Shown here piece by piece: positions 31,229 through 43,460 of a DNA stretch of 64,000 nucleotides (positions are counted from its first letter, which is position 1; the number at the start of each line of letters is the position of its first letter). The notes beneath the pieces are model-generated. The model had not been told where the DNA came from and did not search any database. It worked only from the letters and a program-made list of their open reading frames with translations. Position numbers and translations under genes: made by a program. This DNA comes from Solen grandis. Taxonomy: Eukaryota > Mollusca > Bivalvia > Adapedonta > Solenidae. The stretch lies in NCBI GenBank assembly GCA_021229015.1, contig CM037777.1, forward strand, positions 58,073,789-58,137,788, in the 5' to 3' direction.

Positions 31229-31259
31229 AGTAGTATACACAATGGTTGTGTATACTACT
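31229..31259. repeat. Perfect 14-bp palindrome with 3-nt loop
   Basis: AGTAGTATACACAA, TGG, TTGTGTATACTACT. All 14 pairs match. No element ends recognised around it. Confidence 0.85.
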
Positions 31260-32607
31260 ACTGGTATGAACTCTAAGTTTCACATTGTAAATTCTAAATT
31301 CAAAGATATGGAAAGATTTATAAGCTAACTTTTTTTTTTACATTAATGCTTATCTGTATATTCAAATATATTTAAGAATTAATTGACATTATTGCACAGG
31401 ATAGTCAAGAACATTATATAAATAAAGGGGGGATAATTCTCTAGAAGTAAAAAGGGTTATTTCCCTTATTTCCGAAATTATTTTTAGAGAGAAAAGATAA
31501 GTGGAACACAACACAACCAAACCTTGGTTAATGGACAGATTTTATTAATCATTTTAAAACAAAAAAGAGCTACTTCAAAACCTGGTTTAAGGCCATTAAA
31601 GTGAGTGATATTCATATTAATGTATGCTTTTTATTTCAATGGGACACCTCTATCAAAACCTATTGAAAGTTGTGTATAAGATATGTGTTTTAGATCAAAG
31701 TTTGATCAGGGATTGATTGATCACAATATACATGACGTGATCATAAATACATTATATTTATGTCGCTGAGTTAGCCCTATTCTTTTGTTGATATTTAAGT
31801 TTTCAAAATTATTACCTTTTAGCAATATTTGTGGCACAATGTTTTATTGTCAAAGAACACATGCATGCTATTGAGATATCTGTCTTGCATTGCCATTGGA
31901 TTGCTATTCTGTACTTACCTGTAGAAAAATATGTTTCAGTAGTCAAATTTAACTAGAAATATCACTCAAAGTGATTGATACTCCCGCATCTCACCTTATC
32001 TGTATGTAATGTGAATGTAGAATGGGAACTTACGTGGCGTGACCTGACATGTATGAGTCCTATATAGCCCCTATTTCTGTTGAGCAAGGGTATAACAATA
32101 TCAGATATGTTCCAACAGAAGGAAAGCTTCAACACTTAGTCGTAGTAGAATAGAGGGAATATATCGTTAAAACATTAATTTCACACAATACACACAATTC
32201 TTAACAAAAATGAACAGGTAATGGTATGAATTATGCATTCCAATCAATTAACTTAATTTTAAAGTCGTGTTTTGCTATACATGTGTTGATACAGAAGCTT
32301 GAACAAGTATCATCTAATCATGTCACATTTTTTTGTCCATTATATATTTTATTTAATAAAAAGACTAGAAAGAGCATGATGTTAGAGGTATAATAAATTG
32401 TTGAGTTTTGATGACACAAAGTGAATTGTTCATAAGTAGCATAAACATTGTTTATAGGTATTAACTCTTTACCACATAGTTACTGGTATTTGGGAAGGAG
32501 TAACTGGATCAGAGCAAGTTAGGCCAGTTTTTTATACTACCCCTTTAACCTTACCATTATTAAGTTTTTAAGCTCTATTTATTTTATGAATGGACAAAGG
32601 TATTTGC

Positions 32608-32849
32608 TTAACCCTTTCCCTCATAGAGGACACCATGAAAAGACCTATGCGAACAGCATAAAACCAGATCAGCCTGCGAGTAACTCGCAGGCTGATCAGG
32701 TTTTATGCTGTTCGCTGCTCCTCAGTGGTCTGGAAATGAGGATTTTGTAATTAAATTTGGTAAGGTTTAACTGTGGTTTTCTGCAGATCAGGCTTTATGT
32801 GGTACCTACTGAGTGCGTCAAAATGAGTCTATATGAGGGAAAGGGTTAA
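32608..32849 (+). mobile_element. Family A hairpin MITE, copy 5 (near-consensus)
   Basis: 242 bp with TTAA on both sides. The hairpin has 32-nt arms separated by TAA with a single A-A mismatch (arms about 32650-32681 and 32685-32716). The best reference copy in the window. Confidence 0.93.
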
Positions 32850-32862
32850 AGAAACCTTTATA

Positions 32863-33061
32863 TTAACACCAGTTGCAGAGATACGTTGTCCAGTATGGTA
32901 TATAAACAAAAGATTTTCCTTTGCCATGCAGACTTTGCAGATTTTGAGCTACATACAAAATCGTTTGAGCAAACAGAGTAGACCTTAATTAGACAGCTAA
33001 AAGAGCTGGCTGATCTAGGTTTGGTCTGTCAAGGAGTCTGTAGTGAGTGGTAAATGGGTTA
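32863..33061 (+). mobile_element. Family B MITE, copy 7, partial
   Basis: TTTCCTTTGCCATGCAGACT and AGAGCTGGCTGATCTAGGTT mark it. The left end is degraded; it starts 14 bases after a family A copy. Confidence 0.6.
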
Positions 33062-33314
33062 CTGTTGAGAAGTTTACCTGTGAGAAATAATTATGATAAA
33101 TGGTTTATCATGGAACATTTGTATATATATGTACATAGTTGTATAAATACACATGTTCATACCTGATTTTGTGATTAAAATCGTTTATATACAGGTTGGC
33201 CATTGTTTATTCATTATTTATTGGAGAGATGGATGGCAGTTACACTGGTGCATAGACTTTTACAGGATCAGAAAATGTGCTGTAAGTCAATACATTGGAC
33301 TTTTAAGTGTTTCG

Positions 33315-33600
33315 AAATTATCATTGAAAAATAAAAGTCTGGAAAATTATCACTGAATGTGAAAAACTGGAAATTGTCATTGGAAAGTGAAAACCTGTGA
33401 GACTGTCATTGGTAGATGAAAACTGGAAATTGTCATTACAAAATAAAAACCTGTGAAATTGTCATTAGAAAATGAAAATTGTCATTGAAAAATGAAAACC
33501 GGAAGCTGTTATTAGAAAATGAAAACTTACGAAATCATATTTGGGAAGAAAACTTAAGAAATCATATTTGGGAAATTGTCATTGTAAATTAAATACAGCT
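33315..33600. repeat. Degenerate minisatellite, about 28-bp unit
   Basis: About nine units like ATTGTCATTGGAAAATGAAA followed by ACCTGTGAA or ACTGGAA. Confidence 0.75.
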
Positions 33601-35281
33601 AATTGCCATTTGAAAATCAAAATCTTGTTAACAATTATATATTATAGAAAAAGAAATGAACAAAGAAGTATGAACATGTAAAAAGAAAAAGAAAAAAAGA
33701 TTATTCTAAAAGAACAACGGCATGAAGGCTGATACAGAAAAGTTTGTTGAACTATGGTGTGTATAAATGGAGGATTGATCATACAAAAGAATGAAGTAGG
33801 GTTGCTGAATGGTAAATAACATGTGTTTGAAGTGACATCCTACATGATCTCATTGTAATATGTCATCATTCCCATTAACATCCATAATTCTGACATCACT
33901 CACTGAATAATGGCTTTTTGATATTACAAGTGATCTGTATTTAACATAAAAGAATTTTAGATTTTATGTGTGTGTGTGTGAAAAGAGATCAAGAGTGCTT
34001 ATGAAATCTAATTAAAAAATATATTAAGGTGGTTCCAATGAGTTTAGAATATAGCTGCGGTAGTATTTCGTCTTTCTTCACAAGTTTTCAAACTATATAA
34101 TGATATTAGACTATTAGTAGATACATGTATTTAAACAAGGTAATGATGAATTATGACTTTTTAATTGTTCAGCTGAGCACTACAGAAACTGTAATGATAT
34201 AACATTCTATGCATTGCTTTTGTATTTTGTCTGAGAATTTTATTTTATCAGTCATCATTTTTCAGCCATCTTTGAATGTCAGTATTTCAACTGTAGCCTT
34301 ATTAACTAATATCTTTAACATGTTACATTTGTGTCTCATAAAATTGAGTATCGGTAAAACAGTTACGAGTTGCAGGCTATTTCATCGAGATGTCCATGGT
34401 TTTCATGCAAATTTTGATTGAGCTCAGGACTTTTTAATCATTTTTCTTTGGTATGCTTAGATATAAGGAGGTACCCCTTCTTTGTAATTACAGCACATTT
34501 TGACTTTTGATTTTCAATGTTTTGTGATAAATTTCTCTATTTTCATACCTATTCCAGTATTTTAGTCAATGTTGGTCATTCCAGTTCTTTCCTATTCCCA
34601 TTATTTCAATCTCTTATGCCAATAGTTCCACTTTTCCTTTGCCAGGTTTCAGCTTTCTTATTATCGGGGTAGTTTGGTTTAGCATCCCACCAACTATTTG
34701 ATGCTCCCCCAACTTAAGTGGGATGATTCTATAGGAATGACTTTGTCCAGTTGGTATGTTCCATATGTCCTCAATCAAGTGTACTATTGCTTACTTTATT
34801 CAGTGCAGACTCATGGTATGAAATGTCTTCAGTGTTTGCTCTAATAAGTTCAGAGTGTTTGTGTACTAAACCAGATGAAATCCTCACGCTTTTGTATGAT
34901 GCAGACGACAAACACAGTGATAAGGAAAAAATATGATCTAAACTTAGTAGACATGTTAATCTTGATTTTAATGTCACCCATAGGTTAGAAATATTGCCAG
35001 CTTTAACCTTAGATTGTATATTCCCAATACCAGACAAGTTTTACATTGTATTTTTTTTTTCATGTCCAAGTTTTGTGTTGTGATATGCAGCCTCAAAGTG
35101 AGTTGATAATTTATTCAATTTAAATGTGTAAGAGTTATTTAATAAGTGTTTTACTAATATACTGGTAGAATAGATTTGGGTTAGTGAGGACTATTACCAA
35201 AAAGGAGAATTCCTTAATTTAGTGCAGTCATAGGAATAATATGTTTCAATTCTGCTGATATTTCATCTTAAGATGGTCATT

Positions 35282-35470
35282 TTAATCCTTACTATGCTAA
35301 ATTTCCTGTTTGGATTTGTCATTCTTCACTTAGCAGTTTATGGGGATGCTTGCTGAAAATTTATTGACTGAATTGCAAACTGTGCAGGCCATGATCAAAC
35401 TGCATGGATGTGCAGTTTGATTATGGTCTGCACTGGTTGCAAAGGCCAACAGTGTTGTAAGGGTGAAAGT
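35282..35470 (+). mobile_element. Family D MITE-like repeat with internal hairpin
   Basis: Starts TTAATCCTTACTATGCTAAA. Contains CCATGATCAAACTGCA and TGCAGTTTGATTATGG as a 16-bp hairpin with one mismatch pair. Same phrase order as 21541-21735. Confidence 0.55.
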
Positions 35471-36892
35471 GAGCATATTTTGCATCGTTCATGAAATTTA
35501 TTCTGTTGATTTTATTAGTTTGTTTGAATATAGTAAACATCTACTCAAAATGTATGCACACATACTTTCATGAGATTTTGTTTTAAGCTCAGTCTGTATT
35601 TTGCTTAATGTCCCTAGATAGCAAGAAGATATAGGAAGCTATTAGGAAACAACCTTTAAATTCACACACTGGGTAATTGTGTCATGTCTGACATGTACAT
35701 ATATAACAGTGTTTGTATTATAGTATTTAAAATACAGATTATATGATGTCTCTTATTACAAATATGACTTTGCTTTTCTTTTATACACAGACGCAATAAC
35801 GGTAATCAGTCCATCATTAAATAATAATCATGGTTCTTCAAATGCTTAAAAAAAGACTTCACTGTGGATGCAAGCATCCATTGACTTTTTTGTTCCAACT
35901 CTATGAAGGTGGACCATGATCACAAATAATGGATGGATCACCTTAAAGTATTTTTGTTAGTGACTTTCTGAAACCATTGTGAAGTGATTTTCCAAAACCT
36001 TTGATCTACTTTACTCATATTTAAACAAAAAATATGAAAGAAAAATATGAATTTAAAAGTTTCACATTGTTTTTGTTTTTAATTAGCCTCCATTTTGAGA
36101 TGCAGTGCAGTTCCAAGACCCACTTTCAACCAGTAGTTTATTAGCTCGTCTTGGCGAAATGTGCACTCTAAGTTTGTCTTCAGTAATCTAGTAATGATAA
36201 AATCTTCCAAAATTTCAGGGTAGGCAATGCTCCACCACCAAAATAGAAACGAGGATGAGGTCCATGCTGAACTCTGGTTACCATGTATGTTGCAACCACA
36301 AAAAAAAAATCAAAAAAAATCTAGGGTTGACTTCAGTCCAGTACTTCAATCTGCTCACTGCTTATTGGTCAGTAGTGGACTATATTTATGTCTGTCCAGA
36401 AAAGACGCAGATGAATTGAATCTTTGTCCACACTTTCCTGTATTATGCAGGCAACCTCTGGTATGCATCCAAACTCTTAAGGCTGACATTGAAACTAATC
36501 CATCTTTTTATGCCCTTGCATCGATAGATCAGGAACAAATTGTTTTTGGTCTGTCTGTTTGTCACAAAACTTTAACCTTGCTTTCTATTACTGTGCACTG
36601 AACAGTTTTGTGGCCCTCATCATGTTCCAAGAAAGCTTTTAATTTTTATCCTGTTTTGAAGCCACAGGCTAAAGACCGACTTTCTCTGGCTACATAAGAC
36701 CAGTTTGCCATTTACTAGATTAATCAATAAAAACACTCATAGGCAGATTTTTACTTTTAGAATGTTTTATTTTTATTACAGCCAGTAATAAGCCAGTATG
36801 CCAGAGTAAGCCAGTATGTTAATCAGGTCTTATTTCTTTATATCAGTACAACAACAACAAACTACATCCAGCAGTTACTTCCATAGTTAAAT

Positions 36893-37068
36893 TTAAACTT
36901 ATTTATGTTAGTTTGATTGAGAAACAAGTTCTTACAACTTAATCCTTCTTGATGTTCCCCGGTTGGACCAGTACTTGGCACCTGGGAAAATTCTTTGCCC
37001 CTAATGGGTTTGAACCCACAACCTTTGGACCTGCAATGGGGTATGTCACCACTGGAACATGGCACCCT
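36893..37068 (-). mobile_element. tRNA-derived SINE, family 3 relative
   Basis: The minus strand starts GGGTGCCATGTTCCAGTGGT with B box GGTTCAAACCC near 37012-37022. The far end carries AAGTTGTAAGAACTTGTTTC as in the copy at 22470. Confidence 0.6.
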
Positions 37069-37620
37069 TTACTTCCCTTACAGAACACTGATAGCTATCA
37101 CTGCACTAATCATGTGACAGCATTAATAGACAATACCCAGAACTCGCGTAAATTAGTTTGCCACATAGGTACAAACAAGGTGTCCATGCAATGTTGTTGA
37201 AAAGCATGCTGCACAATAGTGATTCTAATTTATTCTTTGTAGACCTCTACTCATTCCTAGTGGTAAAATGTGTTTTGTGGGTTTGTTATCTCGGGGTAAG
37301 TCTTTTAAAAATGGAAGGTCAAAATGACATCAAAAAACTGTTAGATTGATATTTTGTTGTGTAATTATATATCTTAAGCAAAAACAATTTTTATAAAAAC
37401 ATAAGAAAACGGGTGAAGAGTCTAGGTCTTAAAAGATTTCATATGCCACGATGCTCATATGGGCCCTGCATATTATCAGAAGATAGATATATCTATTAAA
37501 CTGACTTATTTACCACAAAAATTGCTAAGTATTGCATGAATTTATCAAAAAGGTAGAAATGCATCCACCATTCCTGTTATTCAAGTACATGACTATGTTG
37601 GATGAATTATGTTAAGAGCT

Positions 37621-37677
37621 AACCTATTTGTTAAGAAGTAAAATACAAACCTATTTGTTAAGAAGTAAAATACAATA
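37621..37677. repeat. Two-copy direct repeat, 28 bp
   Basis: ACCTATTTGTTAAGAAGTAA followed by AATACAA occurs twice in succession. Confidence 0.8.
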
Positions 37678-38364
37678 ATGTGCATGGATATATATTTAAT
37701 AAAGGAAGAAGAAGGAAGAAACCACCCCAAGTAATTCAGTTTATATATATTAAGCCCAAAGTCTAGTTGGTGGAATTCAAGAATAATGTTTATTTCTTAC
37801 TAGGTGGCAGAGATTGTTTTATAAAGGGAGATAACTGCAAGGAGGTTGCAACGTATACAAATTTATATATCTAGTATCATGCTTTTACTCAGAATTTTTA
37901 CTCAATATTTGTGACACGTTACAAGTCAGAACTTTTTATTGCTTTAAAGAATGTGACTAAAAATTCCAATAATATGACACACGTAAAGTTTATACTTAAC
38001 CAATGATTTCGCTTTTTGCCTGACTCAAACTGAGAGAAGATCTGGAAGGAGTGGGATGACCAAAGAAAACTTAGAGAGACCTCACACAACTAAAGACCAG
38101 CTCTAGCCCTTAACAGAGATGGATGGAGAACAGCAATAGAGCAACGTGCAACCCAGAGACATGGAAAAAGCATGTTAATTGGCTGATAATGATTTCCGTA
38201 AACCTTGGAAAGCTCCATTAATGATGGTACATATGTTTAGTGAATTCAAATACATGCCTATGTAGGGTACAATTTTCCATGATTTTTTTTCATCTTTATT
38301 ACAGCATTCTTATTGATGAGGATTTAGGCAAACCTTGTAAAGGTTCATTAGTGTTGGTGCGTGT

Positions 38365-38606
38365 TTAACCCTTTACCTCATAGAGGACACCATGAAAAGA
38401 CCTTTGCGAACAGCATAAAACCAGATCAGCCTGCGAGTAACTCGCAGGCTGATCAGGTTTTATGCTGTTCGCTGCTCCTCAGTGGTCTGGAAATGAGGAT
38501 TTTATAATTAAATTTGGTAAGGTTCAACTGTGGTTTTCTGCAGATCAGGCTTTATGAGGTACCTATTGAGTGCGTCAAAATGAGTCTATATGAGGGAAAG
38601 GGTTAA
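38365..38606 (+). mobile_element. Family A hairpin MITE, copy 6
   Basis: Full length. Its left end reads CCCTTTACCTCATAG, i.e. with the family B version of one base (TTACC for TTCCC). Confidence 0.9.
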
Positions 38607-38818
38607 TGTATTGCAAAAACATGCTTATGTAGAGTACAATTTCCATGATATTTAATTAGTATTCCATCATTACGTGTTGTTTTTTTTCATTAAAGAGAAT
38701 AATGACTATAAATTCAGGTCTCCATTGACGGGTTGACATTTACTTCACTCACTGGTAGCACTGGCTACATAGACCATCATACAATGAGGTAAAATGTAGG
38801 TCAGTGCCCAGCTGTTCC

Positions 38819-38912
38819 TGTGCACCAGGGGGTGGGTGGGGGGAGGTCTCCTGCACCTGAAATGAACTGGATGCTGCTTTATGATTGAAACACCTGTCAC
38901 AGTAATGGTACA
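38819..38912 (+). mobile_element. SINE fragment, family 2
   Basis: CTGGATGCTGCTTTATGATT and CACCTGTCACAGTAATGGTA match the 3' body of the SINE at 7815-8054. Confidence 0.45.
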
Positions 38913-39505
38913 ATGCAACAACTTGTTGGTAGAGGCATGTCAGGTTATACACTTAAATTCTTTTATGGTAATTAGACATGCTGATAGGGAAATACATGTA
39001 CAAGATACATGTAATGAAATGCACATATAAATTAGAATTAAATTCATGCAGGTCATACTTTGAATTTCAATTAATTATAATTAGCTTCACAGAATTTTAA
39101 TGAAAAGGGAAAAGAACGGTGGGTTTAAGTATGATTAAAAGATTATGTACAGCATGTACAGTCCTTTCAAAGTAAGTCTAGAAGCAAGAATGTTACAGAT
39201 AGATGCATCACAGTTGACTTGTTCTCTTATTTCATGAAATGCAAACTAAGATATAACAAGAATGTCCTTTGGAACATGTGTTTCACCTGTTGCTTACAGC
39301 GGGCCTGTGCTTACAGCGGGTGACACAAAAAAGATGTATAACCAAAAATAAGTAAAAGATAGGACTTCAATAAAACAGATCAAAGAATTCCTGTTTCATA
39401 AGATTAAGTCTATATAGTTTACCATTTTGAGAGCTGACCACAAAACTGTTCTATCTCCTTCTATTCTTATATGCAGTTAGAATTATTTCATGGTCAGTCC
39501 TTTAT

Positions 39506-39747
39506 TTAACCCTTTCCCTCATAGAGGACACCATGAAAATACCTATGCGAACAGCATAAAACCAGATCAGCCTGCGAGTAACTCGCAGGCTGATCAGGTT
39601 TTATGCTGTTCACTGCTCCTCAGTGGTCTGGAAATGAGGATTTTGTAATTAAATTTGGTAAGGTTTAACTGTGGTTTTCTGCAGATCAGGCTTTATATGA
39701 TACCTTTTGAGGGCGTCAAAATGAGTATATATGAGGGAAAGGGTTAA
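39506..39747 (+). mobile_element. Family A hairpin MITE, copy 7
   Basis: Full length with TTAA ends and intact hairpin. Shares TACCTTTTGAGGGCGTCA and GAGTATATATGAGG with copy 11 at 57884, marking a subfamily. Confidence 0.9.
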
Positions 39748-39907
39748 GCAATAAGATCTGAAATAAAAAAATACTGAATGGTTATTTTACTACTCATCTC
39801 CAACAATGTAACAACTTGATCTGCCAGCTAATCATCCTTAGGCTGATCTGGTTTTATAGTTCAATTTTATCAGTTAATTTACGATTGATTTTTTTTAGTT
39901 TACCGTT

Positions 39908-40128
39908 GCTGCGACAGTATATCAGTCATATAGTAACGTCCAGCTAATTACAGGTGGAGGAAGACCCTGAATGCACTGATGCATCTGGGTAGAACCATCA
40001 ACCTACCGCAAGTTAGCTGGCAGGTTTCCTTACATGACGATCCAAATGACCCTGCCGGGACTAGAACTCACGTGGTGAGGGGCTGAGTGAGTGTTACAGT
40101 CAGCGACTTTACCCTCTTGAGTACTCAG
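39908..40128 (-). mobile_element. tRNA-derived SINE, family 2, inverted copy
   Basis: The reverse complement matches 7815-8054: AGTGCATTCAGGGTCTTCCT, TTGGATCGTCATGTAAGGAA and a B-box-like AGTTCTAGTCCC. Confidence 0.6.
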
Positions 40129-40164
40129 ACTGTCTAAGTTGCATTTGAAGCATGGCATGCATTA

Positions 40165-40342
40165 AGTATGCCGAACTGTATGCAACTGTAGGCTTACAGT
40201 CAGCTGTGAAGCTAACCACAAAACTCACATAGAACTATGTACAGAATAAGGCACGCGTAAACAGCATAGTATATGGTCCTAAGGCAACTCCTACATGTAG
40301 CTGACTGTAAGCGACCGGTTGCATATGGTTTGGCATACTGTA
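40165..40342. mobile_element. Family E foldback MITE with ~48-bp inverted ends
   Basis: Left AGTATGCCGAACTGTATGCA ... GCTTACAGTCAGCT mirrors right AGCTGACTGTAAGC ... TGCATATGGTTTGGCATACT. A relative lies at 57254-57443. Confidence 0.75.
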
Positions 40343-40521
40343 CACACGTCTGATTTTGATCATGTTTTATTTACACGGAGTGTAAAAAATGCAGCGACTG
40401 TACTTTGTATCATTAAGTATCAAAGGATCTTACTGATATGCATCTACACCAAAACTATTATACAATAACCAAACTGTTGGCAACTAATTACATTAACGCT
40501 GTACCATGGCAAATGGAAATT

Positions 40522-40746
40522 TTACCCTTTGTCTCATATAGACATGTTTTGATGCATTGGCAAATTGGAGATATTTGATCAAGCTATCCTCTATTTAGTA
40601 TTTACACATACAAATAATACAATCTTGTAGGTCAGATTCTATTCAGTCTGCATGGCACAGCAAAAAACATCTATTGTTCAGTTCAGGTAATTAATATTAA
40701 TCAAGTTATAAATGTGTATATGAATATTCATGAGATAAAGGTTTAA
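40522..40746 (-). mobile_element. Family B MITE, copy 8
   Basis: ACCCTTTGTCTCATATAGAC at the left and TGAATATTCATGAGATAAAG at the right. Diverged interior. Confidence 0.65.
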
Positions 40747-40783
40747 AGCATTTACCGGTATATAATAATCATGTTTGTGATTT

Positions 40784-40992
40784 GAACCATTTACTTCATA
40801 ATTATAGACTCAATGTGATGCATTGCAAACAGAACAGACCCAAATCAGACAGCTCGGATCTCCTCTGTTTGCTTATACAATATTGTAGCTTAAATATTAT
40901 ACAGCTTAGAGAGCAAAGAAAATCCTTTGATTCATATACCATTTTAATTTCGATTAATATTTATCATGAATATTCATGAAGTTAAGGGTTAA
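40784..40992 (-). mobile_element. Family B MITE, copy 9
   Basis: AACCATTTACTTCATAATTA at the left and TGAATATTCATGAAGTTAAG then GGTTAA at the right. Lies 38 bases after copy 8, in the same orientation. Confidence 0.7.
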
Positions 40993-41403
40993 TATACTGT
41001 GACAACTCTATCAGGAGAGTAAATATCACATGTACATGGCAACCATGGAGCATAGAGGTCCTGAAAAGGTAACACTTTACAAGATGTTGCACAAATAATC
41101 AAACTGAGACTATTTTATTGTTAGCATACATACCACAATAAATCAAACATGAACCAACTGTGGAGCACAGCTGTCCAGCAGTCATGACTTCTGGATCATG
41201 AAACCACATAGGGAGAAATGTGAATTTATATATTCAGCTTGTGTATTCTGGCTTGATAGGGGAGTCTATCATTTGTATGTAAATGATGGACCCCGGTTTG
41301 TCTCCAAATGATTAAGGCAAAGTAACGGAATACAATATGTATGTACAATGTACTACTAGCATAACATATACACAGTTGAATTACCAGAATTTGTCTACAT
41401 CTA

Positions 41404-41550
41404 GCCCTGTGTTCCCAAAAGTAAAAATGATAATTTAGTATGATTTTCAAACTTATACTCAAATAATGCTCATTAGTTTCAATAGGGATTTGAGTATAAT
41501 ACTCAAATTTGAGCTTGAGATTGTACTTAAGTATTTTTGAGAACATGGTC
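41404..41550. mobile_element. Family C foldback MITE, copy 3
   Basis: GCCCTGTGTTCCCAAAAGTA at the left; TATTTTTGAGAACATGGTC at the right. Interior nearly matches 21338-21486, including CAATAGGGATTTGAGTAT. Confidence 0.65.
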
Positions 41551-42002
41551 TGCTGATTAGTTAGGTATAAAAAATGCTTGATATATAAAAGTTGCTAAAA
41601 TAGTTCACAAAGTTTTCCTAACCTGTAAGATTCCTGAGTTTGATTTAGCCTAATATAAAAGAAAAAAACAAAAACATTCAAGTAAAATTAGTTGAAGTGT
41701 CAATAGAAATACAAAATAGAATTTAATTCATACGACTAAGAGAGAAAATTCCATCTTTATAGGGAAACATGGAGCAATATGATCCCGAGATTATACAAGT
41801 ATATCAGGTAAAATAGGAGATCAAATCCAAATCATTAACTAAAATCTACACTTGCACTTATGGAAGTATTTGAATTGAATCTGAATTTAGAGAACAGCGA
41901 TGTTTGGGAGCCTAGAAAGTAAGAAGTAACCTACAAGATAATCTAAAACCAGTAATCTTCAGACATTGAGCTTTCCAATAGTCTAGGATAGGGAGTTCTT
42001 AT

Positions 42003-42228
42003 AGACCCTTTACCACATGAATATTCATGTAAAAATTAATGACTTGATGAATACTAATTAACTGATCTTGAAATTATGTAATATGAAAGTGGATTTTTAT
42101 TTATGTCATGCAGACGGTGTAGAATCAAAGCTTCAGTTTTGTTTGAGCAAACAGAGGAGACCTTGATCAGACAGCTCTAGTAAGATCAGAGTCTGCTGTG
42201 TTTGCCAGAGCATCAAATGAGACAAAAA
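42003..42228 (+). mobile_element. Family B MITE, copy 10
   Basis: ACCCTTTACCACATGAATAT at the left, TTTATGTCATGCAGACGGTG and GAGTCTGCTGTGTTTGCCAG inside. The right terminal GGTAAAGGG is lost. Confidence 0.7.
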
Positions 42229-42751
42229 GAACCGATAGTTTTAATTAAAGCTATCAGTGAAGGTGATAAATGTCCCTGCTACACAATCTTTACACAACAA
42301 TATGCACAGATTTTGAACCTTACATGGAGTGGAATGTCAGAAAAGGACAATACTCTCATTTCCTATCCTTTTCTCTTTCGTAATGTATGAGCTGTCGTTC
42401 TTGCTAGATGGCATGTCAGCTTTACAATGGGGAAAGTAACAGACTAACGTGAGTAGATAAGAAATGGTATAACCCAACATTATGAACAGAGAGAATACCA
42501 AAACAATGACATTTACCTTCAAAAGACAAGAAAATAAGCGTTTTTGGGTTTGTTTTTTTTCTGATGTTATAATTTTTTATATTTCCAATTGTTTAAAAAC
42601 AGCTTGCAGTTTCCTTTCATATTGCTAATTAATGAAAAGTGTGCACCCCCAAAAAACAAAACTTTAAAATCATTCTTAAAACTGAAGTTGTATGGGTAAC
42701 TTTATTATGGTGTCTCACCTCTTATTTGTTCCTTTCATAATTTCATCTAGC

Positions 42752-43014
42752 CCTTTCACTGCCAGGGCACCTATCATAATATTTATAAACAGGCTATTTG
42801 CCAAGAAATATCTTAGAAATTCCTTAGAAAGTACAGGCTATTACTGTACTAGCATAATGTGGCTGCTTCCCTTTCCTTGCCAATAGGAAGGGTTAACCTG
42901 TCCTACACATGAGACAGCGTATTTGCCAACAAGACTGGTTTACCCGTTTTTGGGGGGTGGGGGTTTCCCATGTGTAGGACAGGTTCTTTCGTTCTGTAGG
43001 CAGCAAAAGGGTTA
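42752..43014. mobile_element. Family F foldback repeat with nested palindrome
   Basis: Outer ends AGCCCTTTCACTGCCA and AGGCAGCAAAAGGGTTAA form an imperfect inverted pair. Inside, AACCTGTCCTACACATG (42895-42911) is exactly mirrored by CATGTGTAGGACAGGTT (42969-42985). Confidence 0.6.
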
Positions 43015-43256
43015 ATATATTCAAATATGTAAAACTTCTGGTAAGAAATAGAAACAAAATACAAATCTCATTTCTGGTCTTTATTTTATCAATTCTTTAC
43101 ATGTACAATGTCAGACTCTACATGCCTTAGTGACTCGGCACTGGTGGGATTTTCTTCAATGCCCCCACCCTTTACCACATGTACATGTATATATCCACTC
43201 GTAAAAATTACACATGAATCAATCTGAAAATTATCTTGTATTTAAAACAAACATAT

Positions 43257-43460
43257 TTAACTTTTAAACAAAAATAGTTAACTTTAAGACAAATGTATTT
43301 AACTTTTAGACAAATCTAATTAACTTTTAGACAATCATATCTAACTTTTAGACAAATGTATATAACTTTTAGACAATCATATTGAACTTTTAGACAATCA
43401 TATTGAACTTTTAGACAATTGTATTTAACTTTTAGACAATCATATTTAACTTTTAGACAA
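43257..43460. repeat. Tandem repeat, 22-bp unit, about 9 copies
   Basis: Unit AACTTTTAGACAATCATATT with small changes; right-hand copies are the most uniform. Confidence 0.9.

Noticed and set aside
36227..36601. 124-codon plus-strand open frame.
   Set aside because: No recognised domain, no splice or start support, and composition like surrounding DNA.
41769..41807. A possible short first exon (MEQYDPEIIQVYQ followed by GTAAAA) upstream of MGAT4.
   Set aside because: It ends in phase 0, which does not match the phase 2 entry at 44920, and has no signal-anchor segment.
43257..43460. Possible protein-binding or CRISPR-like array of 22-bp repeats.
   Set aside because: No spacers and low complexity; an ordinary short tandem repeat.
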